From an uncultured Oscillospiraceae bacterium (lineage in GTDB: Bacteria; Bacillota; Clostridia; Oscillospirales; Oscillospiraceae): 64,000 bases of DNA. This document shows positions 8,313-17,423 of the stretch, one piece after another; the stretch's first letter is position 1; the number at the start of each line of letters is the position of its first letter. A model generated the notes under the pieces. That model saw nothing but the letters and a program-made list of their open reading frames with translations. It was not told where the DNA came from and did not search any database. The translations under genes and the position numbers were made by a program. Where the stretch lies: NCBI GenBank assembly GCA_905234855.1, contig CAJOIU010000008.1, positions 19,769-83,768 on the forward strand, given 5' to 3'.

Positions 8313-9568
8313 GCGCCTTTTTCGCGCTTTCGGCGCCGGCGCGGGCGTTGTTCGCGCTCTGGGCTTTGCTTCTCTGCCTGACCGACATCGGCAGCGCAGT
8401 CCTCGCTGCTGTTAGAAGACGGTACCGCTTTACCGCATTTGCACTTATGCTGTTCGCGCCCGTTTATTTCATGTGGCAGGTGATTTTTGACCTGTCCCTG
8501 TTCGGAAGAACGGAAGACGCCGCCGAGATCAGTCTCACATTGGGCGGTTTTCCGTGGTTCTGTTGGCTTGCCGCTTTTCTGCTGGTGACGCTTGCGGCGG
8601 CGCTTCTTCTTGGCTACAACATCCGATATGACAGAACCTTCATCACCCCGGGTACCATTAAGCTTTTTTTGGACAAGATCCCCTGCGGGGCCTGCTGCTG
8701 GCGGGATAACGGAAGGGTGCTGTTCTCCAATATCTGCATGAACCGCCTGTGCGTTTCCCTGACGAACGGCCCGCTGCTGAACGGCAATCACTTCCGCGAC
8801 GCAGTGAAGGATGGGATACTGACCGCTGACGGCAGGGCGTGGCGTTTTTCCTGCCGCGAGCTGATCTTCGACGGTGAGATCCTGCACGAGATGATCGCCT
8901 CGGATATCACGGCAGAGTATGCCAAAATGCAGGCGCTAGAAAAGGACAAAGCAGAGCTCTCCGAACTGAACCGCGAGCTCCGGGAATACTACCTCAGCAT
9001 CGACGACATCATCCGCAGAAGGGAGATCCTGCAGGCAAGGGTAAACATACACGACGAAATGAACCGGCTTATGCTGTCTACCGCGACGGCAAACCGTGAG
9101 GATGCGGCGGCGATGGATCGTATTTTCTCGCTGTGGGAGCAAAACGCGCTGCTGCTGTGCATGGAGGCAGAGGAAACGACAGATGCGAAAGCGGTAAACA
9201 GCATGGAAAAGCTCGCCGCGGCGCTGAATATTCGTCTGGTCTGGCAGGGCGTTTTACCGGACTCATTATCCGAGTGGCAGCGCAGCCTGTTCTTCTCCGC
9301 CGCGCAGGAGGCGATTGCCAACGCCGTCAAGCATGCGGACGCTAAAACGATGACGCTCTCGTTTGCCGAGACGGGAGAATGCTTCTGCTGCCGCTTCACA
9401 AATGATGGGAAATTGCCGCATGACGCCGTGCGCTTTACCGGAGGGCTTGCCAACCTATCACTGCTGGCCGACAAACAGGGGGCGACCGTTTCGGCGCAAA
9501 TTGACAAAGCGTTCACTCTCTCTTTGTGCTTTCCGAAACAAACGGAATCGAATCAACCGATTGGCTGA
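8309..9568 (+). CDS. Sensor histidine kinase
   Basis: ATG overlaps upstream stop (ATGA); N-terminal TM segments; putative H-box RVNIHDEMNRLML and N-box AAQEAIANAVKHADAKTMTLSF. Confidence 0.75.
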   Translation: MSAFFALSAPARALFALWALLLCLTDIGSAVLAAVRRRYRFTAFALMLFAPVYFMWQVIFDLSLFGRTEDAAEISLTLGGFPWFCWLAAFLLVTLAAALLLGYNIRYDRTFITPGTIKLFLDKIPCGACCWRDNGRVLFSNICMNRLCVSLTNGPLLNGNHFRDAVKDGILTADGRAWRFSCRELIFDGEILHEMIASDITAEYAKMQALEKDKAELSELNRELREYYLSIDDIIRRREILQARVNIHDEMNRLMLSTATANREDAAAMDRIFSLWEQNALLLCMEAEETTDAKAVNSMEKLAAALNIRLVWQGVLPDSLSEWQRSLFFSAAQEAIANAVKHADAKTMTLSFAETGECFCCRFTNDGKLPHDAVRFTGGLANLSLLADKQGATVSAQIDKAFTLSLCFPKQTESNQPIG

Positions 9569-9596
9569 TGCGCGGCCGTGTATCGGAAGGTAAAAT
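9554..9596 (+). promoter_or_regulatory. Putative response-regulator operator plus promoter of the regulator gene
   Basis: Imperfect palindrome CAACCGATTGGCTG (9554-9567) then TAAAAT (9591-9596); same layout as 10334-10376. Confidence 0.6.
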
Positions 9597-9627
9597 GGAA
9601 CTTACGGCATGAAGGGAGGGTTTCCGT

Positions 9628-10266
9628 ATGACGTATAACGTTTTGATCGTGGAGGATCAGGATATCTCGCGGGAGCTGTTTGAGATATACCTTCGCTCCA
9701 GTGAGCATTTTCGCCATCTTCTTTCGATTTCCAACGCCTCGGCGGCGCTTTCCGTCTGTCAGAACAGCAAAGTGGATCTCATCCTGATGGATGTCATGAC
9801 CGAGCTTGACCACAGCGGACTGGACGCGGCGGAGGAGATCAAACGGCAGTTCCCGCGGATCAAGATCATTATCGTCACTTCCATGCCCGAGTATTCATGG
9901 CTGGCGCGGGCAAGAAAGATCGGGGTGGATTCCTTTTGGTATAAGGACGGCCACAAGGAAAGCATCTTGGACGTGATGGAACGAACGATGGCGGGGGAGC
10001 ATATCTTCCCCGATGAAACGCCGCTCATTCGCATCGGTCATGCCACAAACCGCGAGTTTACGGAGCGGGAGCTGGACGTGCTGAAGGAACTCACCACCGG
10101 GGATACCAATGCCGAGATTGCCGAGCGGCTCGGTATTTCCGTCGCCACGGTAAAAAGCCACCTCCTGCACTTGATGGAGAAAACCGGCTTCCGGACACGC
10201 ACCGAGCTGGTTTCCGAAGCCAGAGGACTTGGAATCGTCATCAAAAACAAACGCGAAGAATCATAG
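9628..10266 (+). CDS. NarL/LuxR-family response regulator
   Basis: Receiver (VLIVEDQDIS..LILMDVMTE) plus LuxR HTH (FTERELDVLKELTTGDTNAEIAERLGISVATVKSHLLHLMEKTGFRTRTEL). Confidence 0.9.
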   Translation: MTYNVLIVEDQDISRELFEIYLRSSEHFRHLLSISNASAALSVCQNSKVDLILMDVMTELDHSGLDAAEEIKRQFPRIKIIIVTSMPEYSWLARARKIGVDSFWYKDGHKESILDVMERTMAGEHIFPDETPLIRIGHATNREFTERELDVLKELTTGDTNAEIAERLGISVATVKSHLLHLMEKTGFRTRTELVSEARGLGIVIKNKREES

Positions 10267-10281
10267 AGTATAAAACGGCAG

Positions 10282-10314
10282 AACCGGACGTGCAGCCTAT
10301 ACGCCCGGTTTTTT
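10282..10314 (+). terminator. Terminator after response-regulator gene
   Basis: aaccggacg..cgcccggtttttt hairpin followed by T-run. Confidence 0.55.
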
Positions 10315-10333
10315 GTTTGGAACCATCAACAAT

Positions 10334-10376
10334 CAGCCGATCGGCTGATGCGGCGCGGAGCACATTTCACTATACT
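10334..10376 (+). promoter_or_regulatory. Putative response-regulator operator plus promoter of the DUF4428/lipoprotein operon
   Basis: Palindrome CAGCCGATCGGCTG (10334-10347; perfect ATCAGCCGATCGGCTGAT over 10332-10349) then TATACT (10371-10376). Confidence 0.6.
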
Positions 10377-10421
10377 GGTAAAAAGGTGGAGTATACCACG
10401 ACCGAAGAAAGGAGAGATACC

Positions 10422-11249
10422 ATGGGACTGTTCAAAAAAGAAGCCTGCGTCCTCTGCGGCGGAAAAACCGGCCTGCTGGACAAAAAGTGCCAGGACGGCA
10501 AGGTCTGCAAGGACTGCGCAAACAAAGTGTCACCTTGGTTTGACGACTGGAAGAGCACGAGCAAGCTCGTGCTGGAGAGCCATATCGCTATGCGCTCTGC
10601 CGACCGGACGTTAGCGGAGATGGGCAACTACAACAAGGTCTTCGGAGAATTCGGCGTCATCCTGATTGATGAAGCCGCGCGCAAATTCATTGCCTTCCCG
10701 GACACCAGCTCCGGCCTGTTCGGGAGCCAGAGAAAGGTAAAAAGCCTGCAGGACGTGATCGATCTGGGCCCGGATGTGATCAGCTTTGACGCGGTGGAGG
10801 ATCTCGAGATCGACATCACCGAGACCACCCGCGAGGAAAAGCGCACGGTGGACGGGCAGCAGGTCAGCTACGATCCGCCCCACATCCTCTACATGGAGAC
10901 CTTCACCCTCCGACTGAAGCTGGACTATCCCTTCTTTAAGACCATGAACATCCAGCTCAACGACGGAGCCGTGCAGATCCATAACATCGGCCGGCGTCTC
11001 TGGACCGATCCCGGACGCAAGCTGGCGGCGCATCTGCTTGGTCTTCCGGGCCTTGTAAAGGAGGATCAGGACGCGGTATTTGACAACGACTCGCTGCTCC
11101 GTGCATTTCTCCGAAGCGATTTTGAGATGCCGGACTACTCCTACGGCTTCAAATGCACTCTGCACAACTGGGACGAGATCAAAAAGTATCAGTATTATCT
11201 CGCCATGGCGCGGGAGATCCAAAACATTATCACAGGAAACGGAGAGTGA
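10422..11249 (+). CDS. DUF4428-like protein (N-terminal Cys zinc-ribbon-like motif)
   Basis: MGLFKKEACVLCGGKTGLLDKKCQDGKVCKDCANKVSPWF (CxxC...CxxC); RBS aaggaga. Confidence 0.65.
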   Translation: MGLFKKEACVLCGGKTGLLDKKCQDGKVCKDCANKVSPWFDDWKSTSKLVLESHIAMRSADRTLAEMGNYNKVFGEFGVILIDEAARKFIAFPDTSSGLFGSQRKVKSLQDVIDLGPDVISFDAVEDLEIDITETTREEKRTVDGQQVSYDPPHILYMETFTLRLKLDYPFFKTMNIQLNDGAVQIHNIGRRLWTDPGRKLAAHLLGLPGLVKEDQDAVFDNDSLLRAFLRSDFEMPDYSYGFKCTLHNWDEIKKYQYYLAMAREIQNIITGNGE

Positions 11250-11254
11250 AAAGC

Positions 11255-12820
11255 ATGAAAAAGATTCTGACCCTCGGGCTGGCTGTTATTATGGCGCTCG
11301 CGCTCTGCGCCTGCGGTTCCTCCGGCGCTTCCGACGAAAACCAGACCATGTACGGCACCTACATGCTGTACGCCATGGATTATGACGAGGAAACCGTTGT
11401 TTTCGCCGACGAGCTGTTCGAAGGCGAGAACTACATAACCCTGAAAAGCGGTGGGATCGCGGAGATGTGCCTGGAGGATGAATTGGCCGACGTAAAATGG
11501 AAGGCAGAGGGCGAAAAGCTTACCATTACCGCAGATGACGGCGATATGGAAGCGACCCTTTCGGACGGCATCATGGCTCTGCTGATTGACGGTCTGCATC
11601 TCTATTTTGTCGGGGAAAACGCTTCGACGGACAGCATTCACGCCGTGACCATAGACGAAATGCTTTTCGGTGCGGCAGAGGACGCGATCGACGAGGTTTT
11701 CGATGAGGACGCGATCGACGAGGTTTTCGATGAGCCCGCGATCGACGAGGCTTTCGATGAGCCCGCGATCGAAGAGATCGAAGCGGAAGCTCCCGCGGCG
11801 GCGGGAGAAACCGAGATCCAGAAAATGTGGAACGGCTGGTATTACGGCTGCATCGACATGGATGGCTGTACCGACGACTGGGCGTTTCTCAATGGCGCTA
11901 CCTATGACGCCGTGATGTATGTCGAGCTGGACAGAGACGGCGTCGGCCGCTTTGCCATTTACGATCCCTTCGGCGATCTGATTTCGAATGAACACAGCAA
12001 CCTGTATGTGCAGGCGGAGTGCCATGCCGACACGCAGTATCTCTACGGCGACAGCGGCGTTGCCTTCGACGACGATCTCAATCCCTCGGATTGGGTGATC
12101 GTCCATAATCTTGCTGTTCCGGAAAAGCTCAACGTGGGCAGCGAGTCTTGGGAGGATAGCGGCGCCAAGATCGGCTATGACTTCCAGTTCAAGCCATGGG
12201 GCGACCGTTGGGAAGGCGACAACTATACACAGTTTATCCCCTATTTCGATGCGTACATAGATGCGATCGACGCCGGCCTTGCATCTCCGTTCGGCGATAC
12301 GTTTACGGGCTTTGGAATTGCCGAGCCTTCCATCGGCGGCGGTGAGAGCCCGGAAACGGCCCCCGACTCCGGCGCCCCCGGGGAGCTTTCCGCTCTGCTC
12401 GGTGCGAACCCTGCCAAGCTGGATGTTAACGACAAGGGCGCAGTGTTTATCTATTATCCGGCGGAGCAGTTTTATTACGATCCCGACTACGGCAAGCTTA
12501 AAAACGACGATACCGGCGTAGGCATCCTGATCGACCCTATGCTCGGTTCAACGAATTTTGATGAGCTGAAGGCGTCCTACGAGGAAAACAACAGCGATGA
12601 AGAAGACTACTCTCTGACGGAGACGACGATAAACGGACACAAGGCGATGATCATGACCTATTCCGATTGGCTGGGCTCGACGATGCGCGTCGATATCGAT
12701 TTCGGCGGGGAGCACGACGGCTTTTACGGCATGAGCTTCGCGGTTTCGGGCGATTCCATCTGGGACTGCGACACGGATATCGTCTGGGCGATTATCGAAT
12801 CCATGGAAGTGGTAAAATAA
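11255..12820 (+). CDS. Predicted lipoprotein with acidic 9-aa tandem repeats
   Basis: Lipobox LALCACGSS; DAIDEVFDE/DAIDEVFDE/PAIDEAFDE/PAIEEIEAE repeats. Confidence 0.7.
   Translation: MKKILTLGLAVIMALALCACGSSGASDENQTMYGTYMLYAMDYDEETVVFADELFEGENYITLKSGGIAEMCLEDELADVKWKAEGEKLTITADDGDMEATLSDGIMALLIDGLHLYFVGENASTDSIHAVTIDEMLFGAAEDAIDEVFDEDAIDEVFDEPAIDEAFDEPAIEEIEAEAPAAAGETEIQKMWNGWYYGCIDMDGCTDDWAFLNGATYDAVMYVELDRDGVGRFAIYDPFGDLISNEHSNLYVQAECHADTQYLYGDSGVAFDDDLNPSDWVIVHNLAVPEKLNVGSESWEDSGAKIGYDFQFKPWGDRWEGDNYTQFIPYFDAYIDAIDAGLASPFGDTFTGFGIAEPSIGGGESPETAPDSGAPGELSALLGANPAKLDVNDKGAVFIYYPAEQFYYDPDYGKLKNDDTGVGILIDPMLGSTNFDELKASYEENNSDEEDYSLTETTINGHKAMIMTYSDWLGSTMRVDIDFGGEHDGFYGMSFAVSGDSIWDCDTDIVWAIIESMEVVK
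11681..11788 (+). repeat. 27-bp in-frame tandem repeat, about 3.5 units
   Basis: gacgcgatcgacgaggttttcgatgag repeated from 11681, 11708, 11735, 11762 (last unit diverged). Confidence 0.9.
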
Positions 12821-12829
12821 AGACGGAAT

Positions 12830-13333
12830 ATGAGACGATCACGGAGCATTCTGTTGGTGGGACTATGGATCATGGCGCTGATCTGCGGCTGCGGTCAATC
12901 GGATCCGGCAAAGACGATTACCAATAGGAACATTCCTGTCGAAGACGTCACGGATTTCTGCTACACTTATGAAAATATCAACTATGGCGCGTTCTATCAA
13001 AGGTACCGATTCTATGTAGAGAACGATCGCTATATGTTCCAGCACGAGACCCGCGAAAGGCCAAATGATTATGGTCCGGCAGCAGAAGAAGACATCACGG
13101 CCATCGGAACCTTCGAGCTGACGCCCCGGGAATGGCTGGAGGCAATGGGCCTCCTGAAAAGCGGGAAGGTGAGTGTCCGGAAGGAATCCGCAGAAAGCGG
13201 TTCTTCCGGTCCATGGACCTATATTTACTGGAAAAATGACAAGTCCCGGTATCAGCAGTTTACGTTTTCCGGTTATGAGGAAAGGAAAGCCTTCGAGGAC
13301 TATTGCGCAGACCTTGCTCAGAGCGGTCGGTAA
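12830..13333 (+). CDS. Small predicted lipoprotein
   Basis: MRRSRSILLVGLWIMALICGCGQSD signal/lipobox; follows the upstream lipoprotein gene directly. Confidence 0.65.
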   Translation: MRRSRSILLVGLWIMALICGCGQSDPAKTITNRNIPVEDVTDFCYTYENINYGAFYQRYRFYVENDRYMFQHETRERPNDYGPAAEEDITAIGTFELTPREWLEAMGLLKSGKVSVRKESAESGSSGPWTYIYWKNDKSRYQQFTFSGYEERKAFEDYCADLAQSGR

Positions 13334-13478
13334 ATGACAGCTTGGGCGCGCGGAAAACAGCATCAAATAACAAAAGCGTCAACTATCCGGAAAAAGGATG
13401 GTTGGCGCTCTTGTTACCAAAAAACGGCCATGCTCAGCACGGCCTTTCCTCTTTCCCCAGTCCCTGATTCGCCGCTGC

Positions 13479-13531
13479 AAAAATCAGAAATGAGCTCGTC
13501 GCCTCCGGCTCCTCCTTCATTTCTGATTTTT
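13479..13531. terminator. Bidirectional terminator-like inverted repeat
   Basis: aaaaatcagaaatga ... tcatttctgattttt, perfect 15-bp arms. Confidence 0.55.
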
Positions 13532-13624
13532 GTCACACATTATTGACAAACCCACAAATTTCTAATAACCAGCGGCGCATTCTGGCTTGCCCTATGGCCG
13601 GATTTGCGGTATCATATACAAGTT

Positions 13625-15421
13625 ATGAGAACATACGACGCTGGAAAATGTGATATCGCGGTCATCGGGGCGGGTCATGCCGGGATTGAGGCCGCGCTGG
13701 CCGCCGCGCGGCTGGGACTCGATACCGTATGCTTCACGGTGAGCCTTGACGCGGTGGGGAATATGCCCTGCAATCCTGCCATCGGCGGCACGGGGAAAGG
13801 CCATTTGGTGCGCGAATTGGACGCGCTGGGGGGCGAAATGGGGCGCGCGGCCGATCAGGCGTGCATCCAATATCGGATGCTCAACCGCGGCAAAGGCCCC
13901 GCGGTACACTCCCTGCGGGCGCAGGCCGACCGCCGCAGGTATCAGGAGGTCATGAAGCATACGCTGGAGCTTCAGGAGCATCTGCGGCTCAAGCAGGGCG
14001 AGGTGGTGTCCATCGGCGTGGAGAACGGGCATGTGACCTCCGTTACGACGGACAAGGGCGCGGTCTATGAAGTCGGCGCCGTGGTCATCGCCTCCGGCAC
14101 CTATCTCGGCGGGCGCGCCGTCACCGGCGAGGCCGTGCGGGATTCCGGGCCGGACGGCCTCGCCGCCGCGCTGCCGCTGACGGACTGCCTGTGCTCGCTG
14201 GGGCTGAGCCTGCGCCGCTTCAAAACCGGCACGCCGCCGCGGGTGAACGCCCGCACGGTGGATTTTTCCCAAATGCAGATCCAATACGGCGACGAGGACA
14301 TCGAGCCGTTTTCCTTCCTGACGGAGAAAATGCCGCGCAATCAGGCGGTGTGCTGGCTCACCTATACGAATGCCGAGACGCACCGCATCATCCGGGAAAA
14401 CCTCAACCGCAGCCCGCTGTATTCCGGCGTCATCCACGGCGTTGGGCCGCGGTACTGCCCCAGCATCGAGACGAAGATCGTCACCTTCCCGGATAAGGAG
14501 CGGCACCAGCTTTTCATCGAGCCGATGGGGCTCAATACCGAGGAGCTGTATATCCAAGGCTTCTCCTCGTCCCTGCCGGAGGATGTGCAGGTGGCGATGG
14601 TGCATACGCTTCCGGGGCTGGAGCAGGCCGAGATCACCCGCCCGGCCTATGCCATCGAATACGACTGCATCGACCCCACGGAGCTGTATGCGAGCCTTGA
14701 GACGAAAAAGATCGCCGGGCTGTTCGGCGCGGGGCAGTTCAACGGCTCCTCCGGCTACGAGGAGGCTGCCGCGCAGGGCTGGGTCGCGGGCGTGAACGCC
14801 GCCCGGCATGTGCGGGGGCAGGAGCCGGTGATCCTGAAGCGCTCGGACGGTTATATCGGCACGCTCATCGACGATCTTGTGACGAAGGGCACCGAGGAGC
14901 CGTACCGCATGATGACGAGCCGCTCCGAATACCGCCTCATCCATCGGCAGGACAATGCCGACGAGCGGCTGACGCGCATCGGCTACGAGGTCGGCCTTGT
15001 GAGCGAGGCGCGGTATCGGGCGGTGCAGGAGAAATACGCGGCGGTGGAGGCTGAGATCGCCCGCCTCAAGAAAAACCATGTTTACGAGCTTCTGAAGCGG
15101 CCGGAGAACACCTATGCCGCGCTGGCCGATTGCGACCCGGATCGGCCGAGCCTGCCCCGGGCGGTGATCCAAGAGGTGGAGATCGCCGTCAAATACGAGG
15201 GCTATATCCGCCGCCAGCTCAAGGAGGTGGAGGCATTTTCCAAGATGGAGAATCGCCGCATCCCGCCGGAGCTGGATTACGACGCGATCCCCGGCATCCG
15301 CACGGAGGCGAAGCAGAAGCTCTCTGCCATCCGCCCCGCGAGCTTCGGACAGGCCGGGCGCATCTCGGGCGTATCCCCGGCCGATCTCACGGCGCTAATG
15401 ATCTGGCTGGAAAAGATTTAG
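13625..15421 (+). CDS. mnmG: tRNA uridine-5-carboxymethylaminomethyl synthesis protein MnmG (GidA)
   Basis: [60 protein letters not shown]. Confidence 0.95.
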   Translation: MRTYDAGKCDIAVIGAGHAGIEAALAAARLGLDTVCFTVSLDAVGNMPCNPAIGGTGKGHLVRELDALGGEMGRAADQACIQYRMLNRGKGPAVHSLRAQADRRRYQEVMKHTLELQEHLRLKQGEVVSIGVENGHVTSVTTDKGAVYEVGAVVIASGTYLGGRAVTGEAVRDSGPDGLAAALPLTDCLCSLGLSLRRFKTGTPPRVNARTVDFSQMQIQYGDEDIEPFSFLTEKMPRNQAVCWLTYTNAETHRIIRENLNRSPLYSGVIHGVGPRYCPSIETKIVTFPDKERHQLFIEPMGLNTEELYIQGFSSSLPEDVQVAMVHTLPGLEQAEITRPAYAIEYDCIDPTELYASLETKKIAGLFGAGQFNGSSGYEEAAAQGWVAGVNAARHVRGQEPVILKRSDGYIGTLIDDLVTKGTEEPYRMMTSRSEYRLIHRQDNADERLTRIGYEVGLVSEARYRAVQEKYAAVEAEIARLKKNHVYELLKRPENTYAALADCDPDRPSLPRAVIQEVEIAVKYEGYIRRQLKEVEAFSKMENRRIPPELDYDAIPGIRTEAKQKLSAIRPASFGQAGRISGVSPADLTALMIWLEKI

Positions 15422-15434
15422 TTTACATAATACG

Positions 15435-15465
15435 GCGGGAGCGGTTCCGAGTGAACCGCTCCCGC
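15435..15465. terminator. Terminator between convergent genes
   Basis: gcgggagcggtt-ccgagtg-aaccgctcccgc. Confidence 0.6.
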
Positions 15466-15478
15466 TTGGTGTATGTAG

Positions 15479-17227
15479 TTAGCCGTGCAGGTCGAGGTTC
15501 TGCGCGCGCCATAGCTTGGCAAACGCGCCGTTTTTTGCGAGGAGATCTTCGCGCGTACCCATCTCGCAGATATGCTCGCCTTCCACCACGGCGATCACGT
15601 CGGCGTTCTGCACGGTGGAGAGCCGGTGGGCGATGATGATGCTCGTGCGACCCTTGGCCAGCTCGTCGAGGGAGGCTTGGATGCGCTGCTCGGTCACGCT
15701 GTCGAGGGCGCTCGTCGCCTCATCCAGAATGAGGACGGGTGGATTTTTCAAAAACACCCGGGCGATGGAGATGCGCTGCTTCTGCCCGCCGGAGAGCATC
15801 ACGCCCCGCTCGCCCACAAAGGTATCGTACCCGTTCGGAAGCTCCGTGATCTCGTCGTGGATCTCTGCGCGGATGGCGGCGGCGATGATCTCCTCATCCG
15901 TCGCATCCGGGCGACCGTAGCGGATGTTTTCGCGGATCGTGTCCGCAAAGACGAACACATCCTGCTGGATGACGCCGATGCTGCGGTGCAGGCTGTCCTG
16001 CGTCACGTCGCGCACATCGTGGCCGTCTATGGTCACCGCGCCGTCAGATACGTCGTAAAACCGGGGGAGAAGTTGACATAATGTTGTCTTCCCGCCGCCG
16101 GACGGGCCGACGACGGCGAGGCTCTGCCCATGTCCGAGGGTAAAGCTGACATGCTCCAGCACGGGAACGCCGTCGGTATAGGAGAAGGACACGTCCTTAT
16201 ACTCGATATCGCCCCGAACATCCTGCAGGGCAACAGCTTCCGGCTTATCCTTGATCGCCGGCTCCGTATTCATAAGGTCGCGGAAGCGCTTGAAGCCGGT
16301 GATGCCGTCGGTAAAGACCTCGATGAAATCCGCAAGCTGGATGATGGGGCGGCGCAGGGTGGACATATAAAGCGAGAAGGTTATGAGGTCGACATAATTC
16401 ATTCGATCCTTCATGATGAAGAACCCGCCCGCGGCGATTGTGACGACCTGCAGCATGCCCATGAAGAACTCGATGCCGGAGTGGTACACGCCCATGGTCT
16501 GATACCAATGGCTTTTGGAGCCTTTGTACGCCTCGTTGGAGGCGCGGAATTTCCGGTTTTCGGTGTCCTCGTTGGCAAAGGCCTTGGCGGTGCGGATACC
16601 GGAAATGCCGGATTCGATGGCGGCGTTTATGTCCGCGAGCTTCTTTTTCACATCGGCGCTGGCGTCGTCCATGCGGCCGTTCATGATCCATGTGAACAGG
16701 AAATACAGCGGCACGATGCAAAAGAGAATCAGCGCGAGCGGCCAGCAGATGGTGGCGAGAATGGCAAAGCCGCCCACGATGGAAATGGCGCTCGTCATGA
16801 GGATCTCCGGCCCGTGATGGCTCAGCTCCGTGACGGAAAACAGGTCGTTTGTGATCCGGCTCATCAGCACGCCCGTACGGTTTTTATCGAAGAAGGAAAA
16901 GCTCAACGTCTGGATATGCGTGAGGATATCGGTGCGCATATCGGCCTCGATGCGAACGCCCATCATATGGCCGTAATAGGTGACGACGTATTTGCAGGCG
17001 GCTTGGACGACGTAGGTGAGCGCCATGAGTCCCATGATGATAAAAAACATCCCGAACAGGCGGTTGGGCAGCATGGTATTGAGGGTATACCGCGTCGCGT
17101 AAGGGAAGATGAGGTCGGCGCCGGCGGCGATCAGCGCGCATACCATATCGAGCAGAAACAGCTTGATATGCGGCCGATAATAGGATGCGAAAATGCGCAG
17201 CGGCGGCGCATGGAAGTCTTTTTTCAT
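15479..17227 (-). CDS. ABC transporter, fused ATPase/permease (exporter type)
   Basis: TM domain plus VGPSGGGKTTLCQLLPRFYDV and LSGGQKQRISIARVFLKNPPVLILDEATSALD; internal start MKKDFHAPPLRIFASYYRPH. Confidence 0.9.
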   Translation of the reverse strand: MKKDFHAPPLRIFASYYRPHIKLFLLDMVCALIAAGADLIFPYATRYTLNTMLPNRLFGMFFIIMGLMALTYVVQAACKYVVTYYGHMMGVRIEADMRTDILTHIQTLSFSFFDKNRTGVLMSRITNDLFSVTELSHHGPEILMTSAISIVGGFAILATICWPLALILFCIVPLYFLFTWIMNGRMDDASADVKKKLADINAAIESGISGIRTAKAFANEDTENRKFRASNEAYKGSKSHWYQTMGVYHSGIEFFMGMLQVVTIAAGGFFIMKDRMNYVDLITFSLYMSTLRRPIIQLADFIEVFTDGITGFKRFRDLMNTEPAIKDKPEAVALQDVRGDIEYKDVSFSYTDGVPVLEHVSFTLGHGQSLAVVGPSGGGKTTLCQLLPRFYDVSDGAVTIDGHDVRDVTQDSLHRSIGVIQQDVFVFADTIRENIRYGRPDATDEEIIAAAIRAEIHDEITELPNGYDTFVGERGVMLSGGQKQRISIARVFLKNPPVLILDEATSALDSVTEQRIQASLDELAKGRTSIIIAHRLSTVQNADVIAVVEGEHICEMGTREDLLAKNGAFAKLWRAQNLDLHG

Positions 17228-17423
17228 TTTTATCTCTCGATTCTGTCGTTTGCAGATACCGGGCGCGGAGAACTCCACCTCCGCGCCCGGCGTTATATGG
17301 TGTTTTACAGTCCCTCTATTACCGAGGGTGGTTTCTTTACCGGGCATCCGAGCCGGATGCCGTTGAAGGCTGGGTGCGGCTCCAAAGTTCTTTTGGAAAC
17401 TTTTCTTTCAAGAAAAGTATCTC

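Noticed and set aside
13592-15172. 526-aa minus-strand ORF opposite mnmG
   Set aside because: Antisense frame of a well-recognised gene; low-complexity R/H/P composition.
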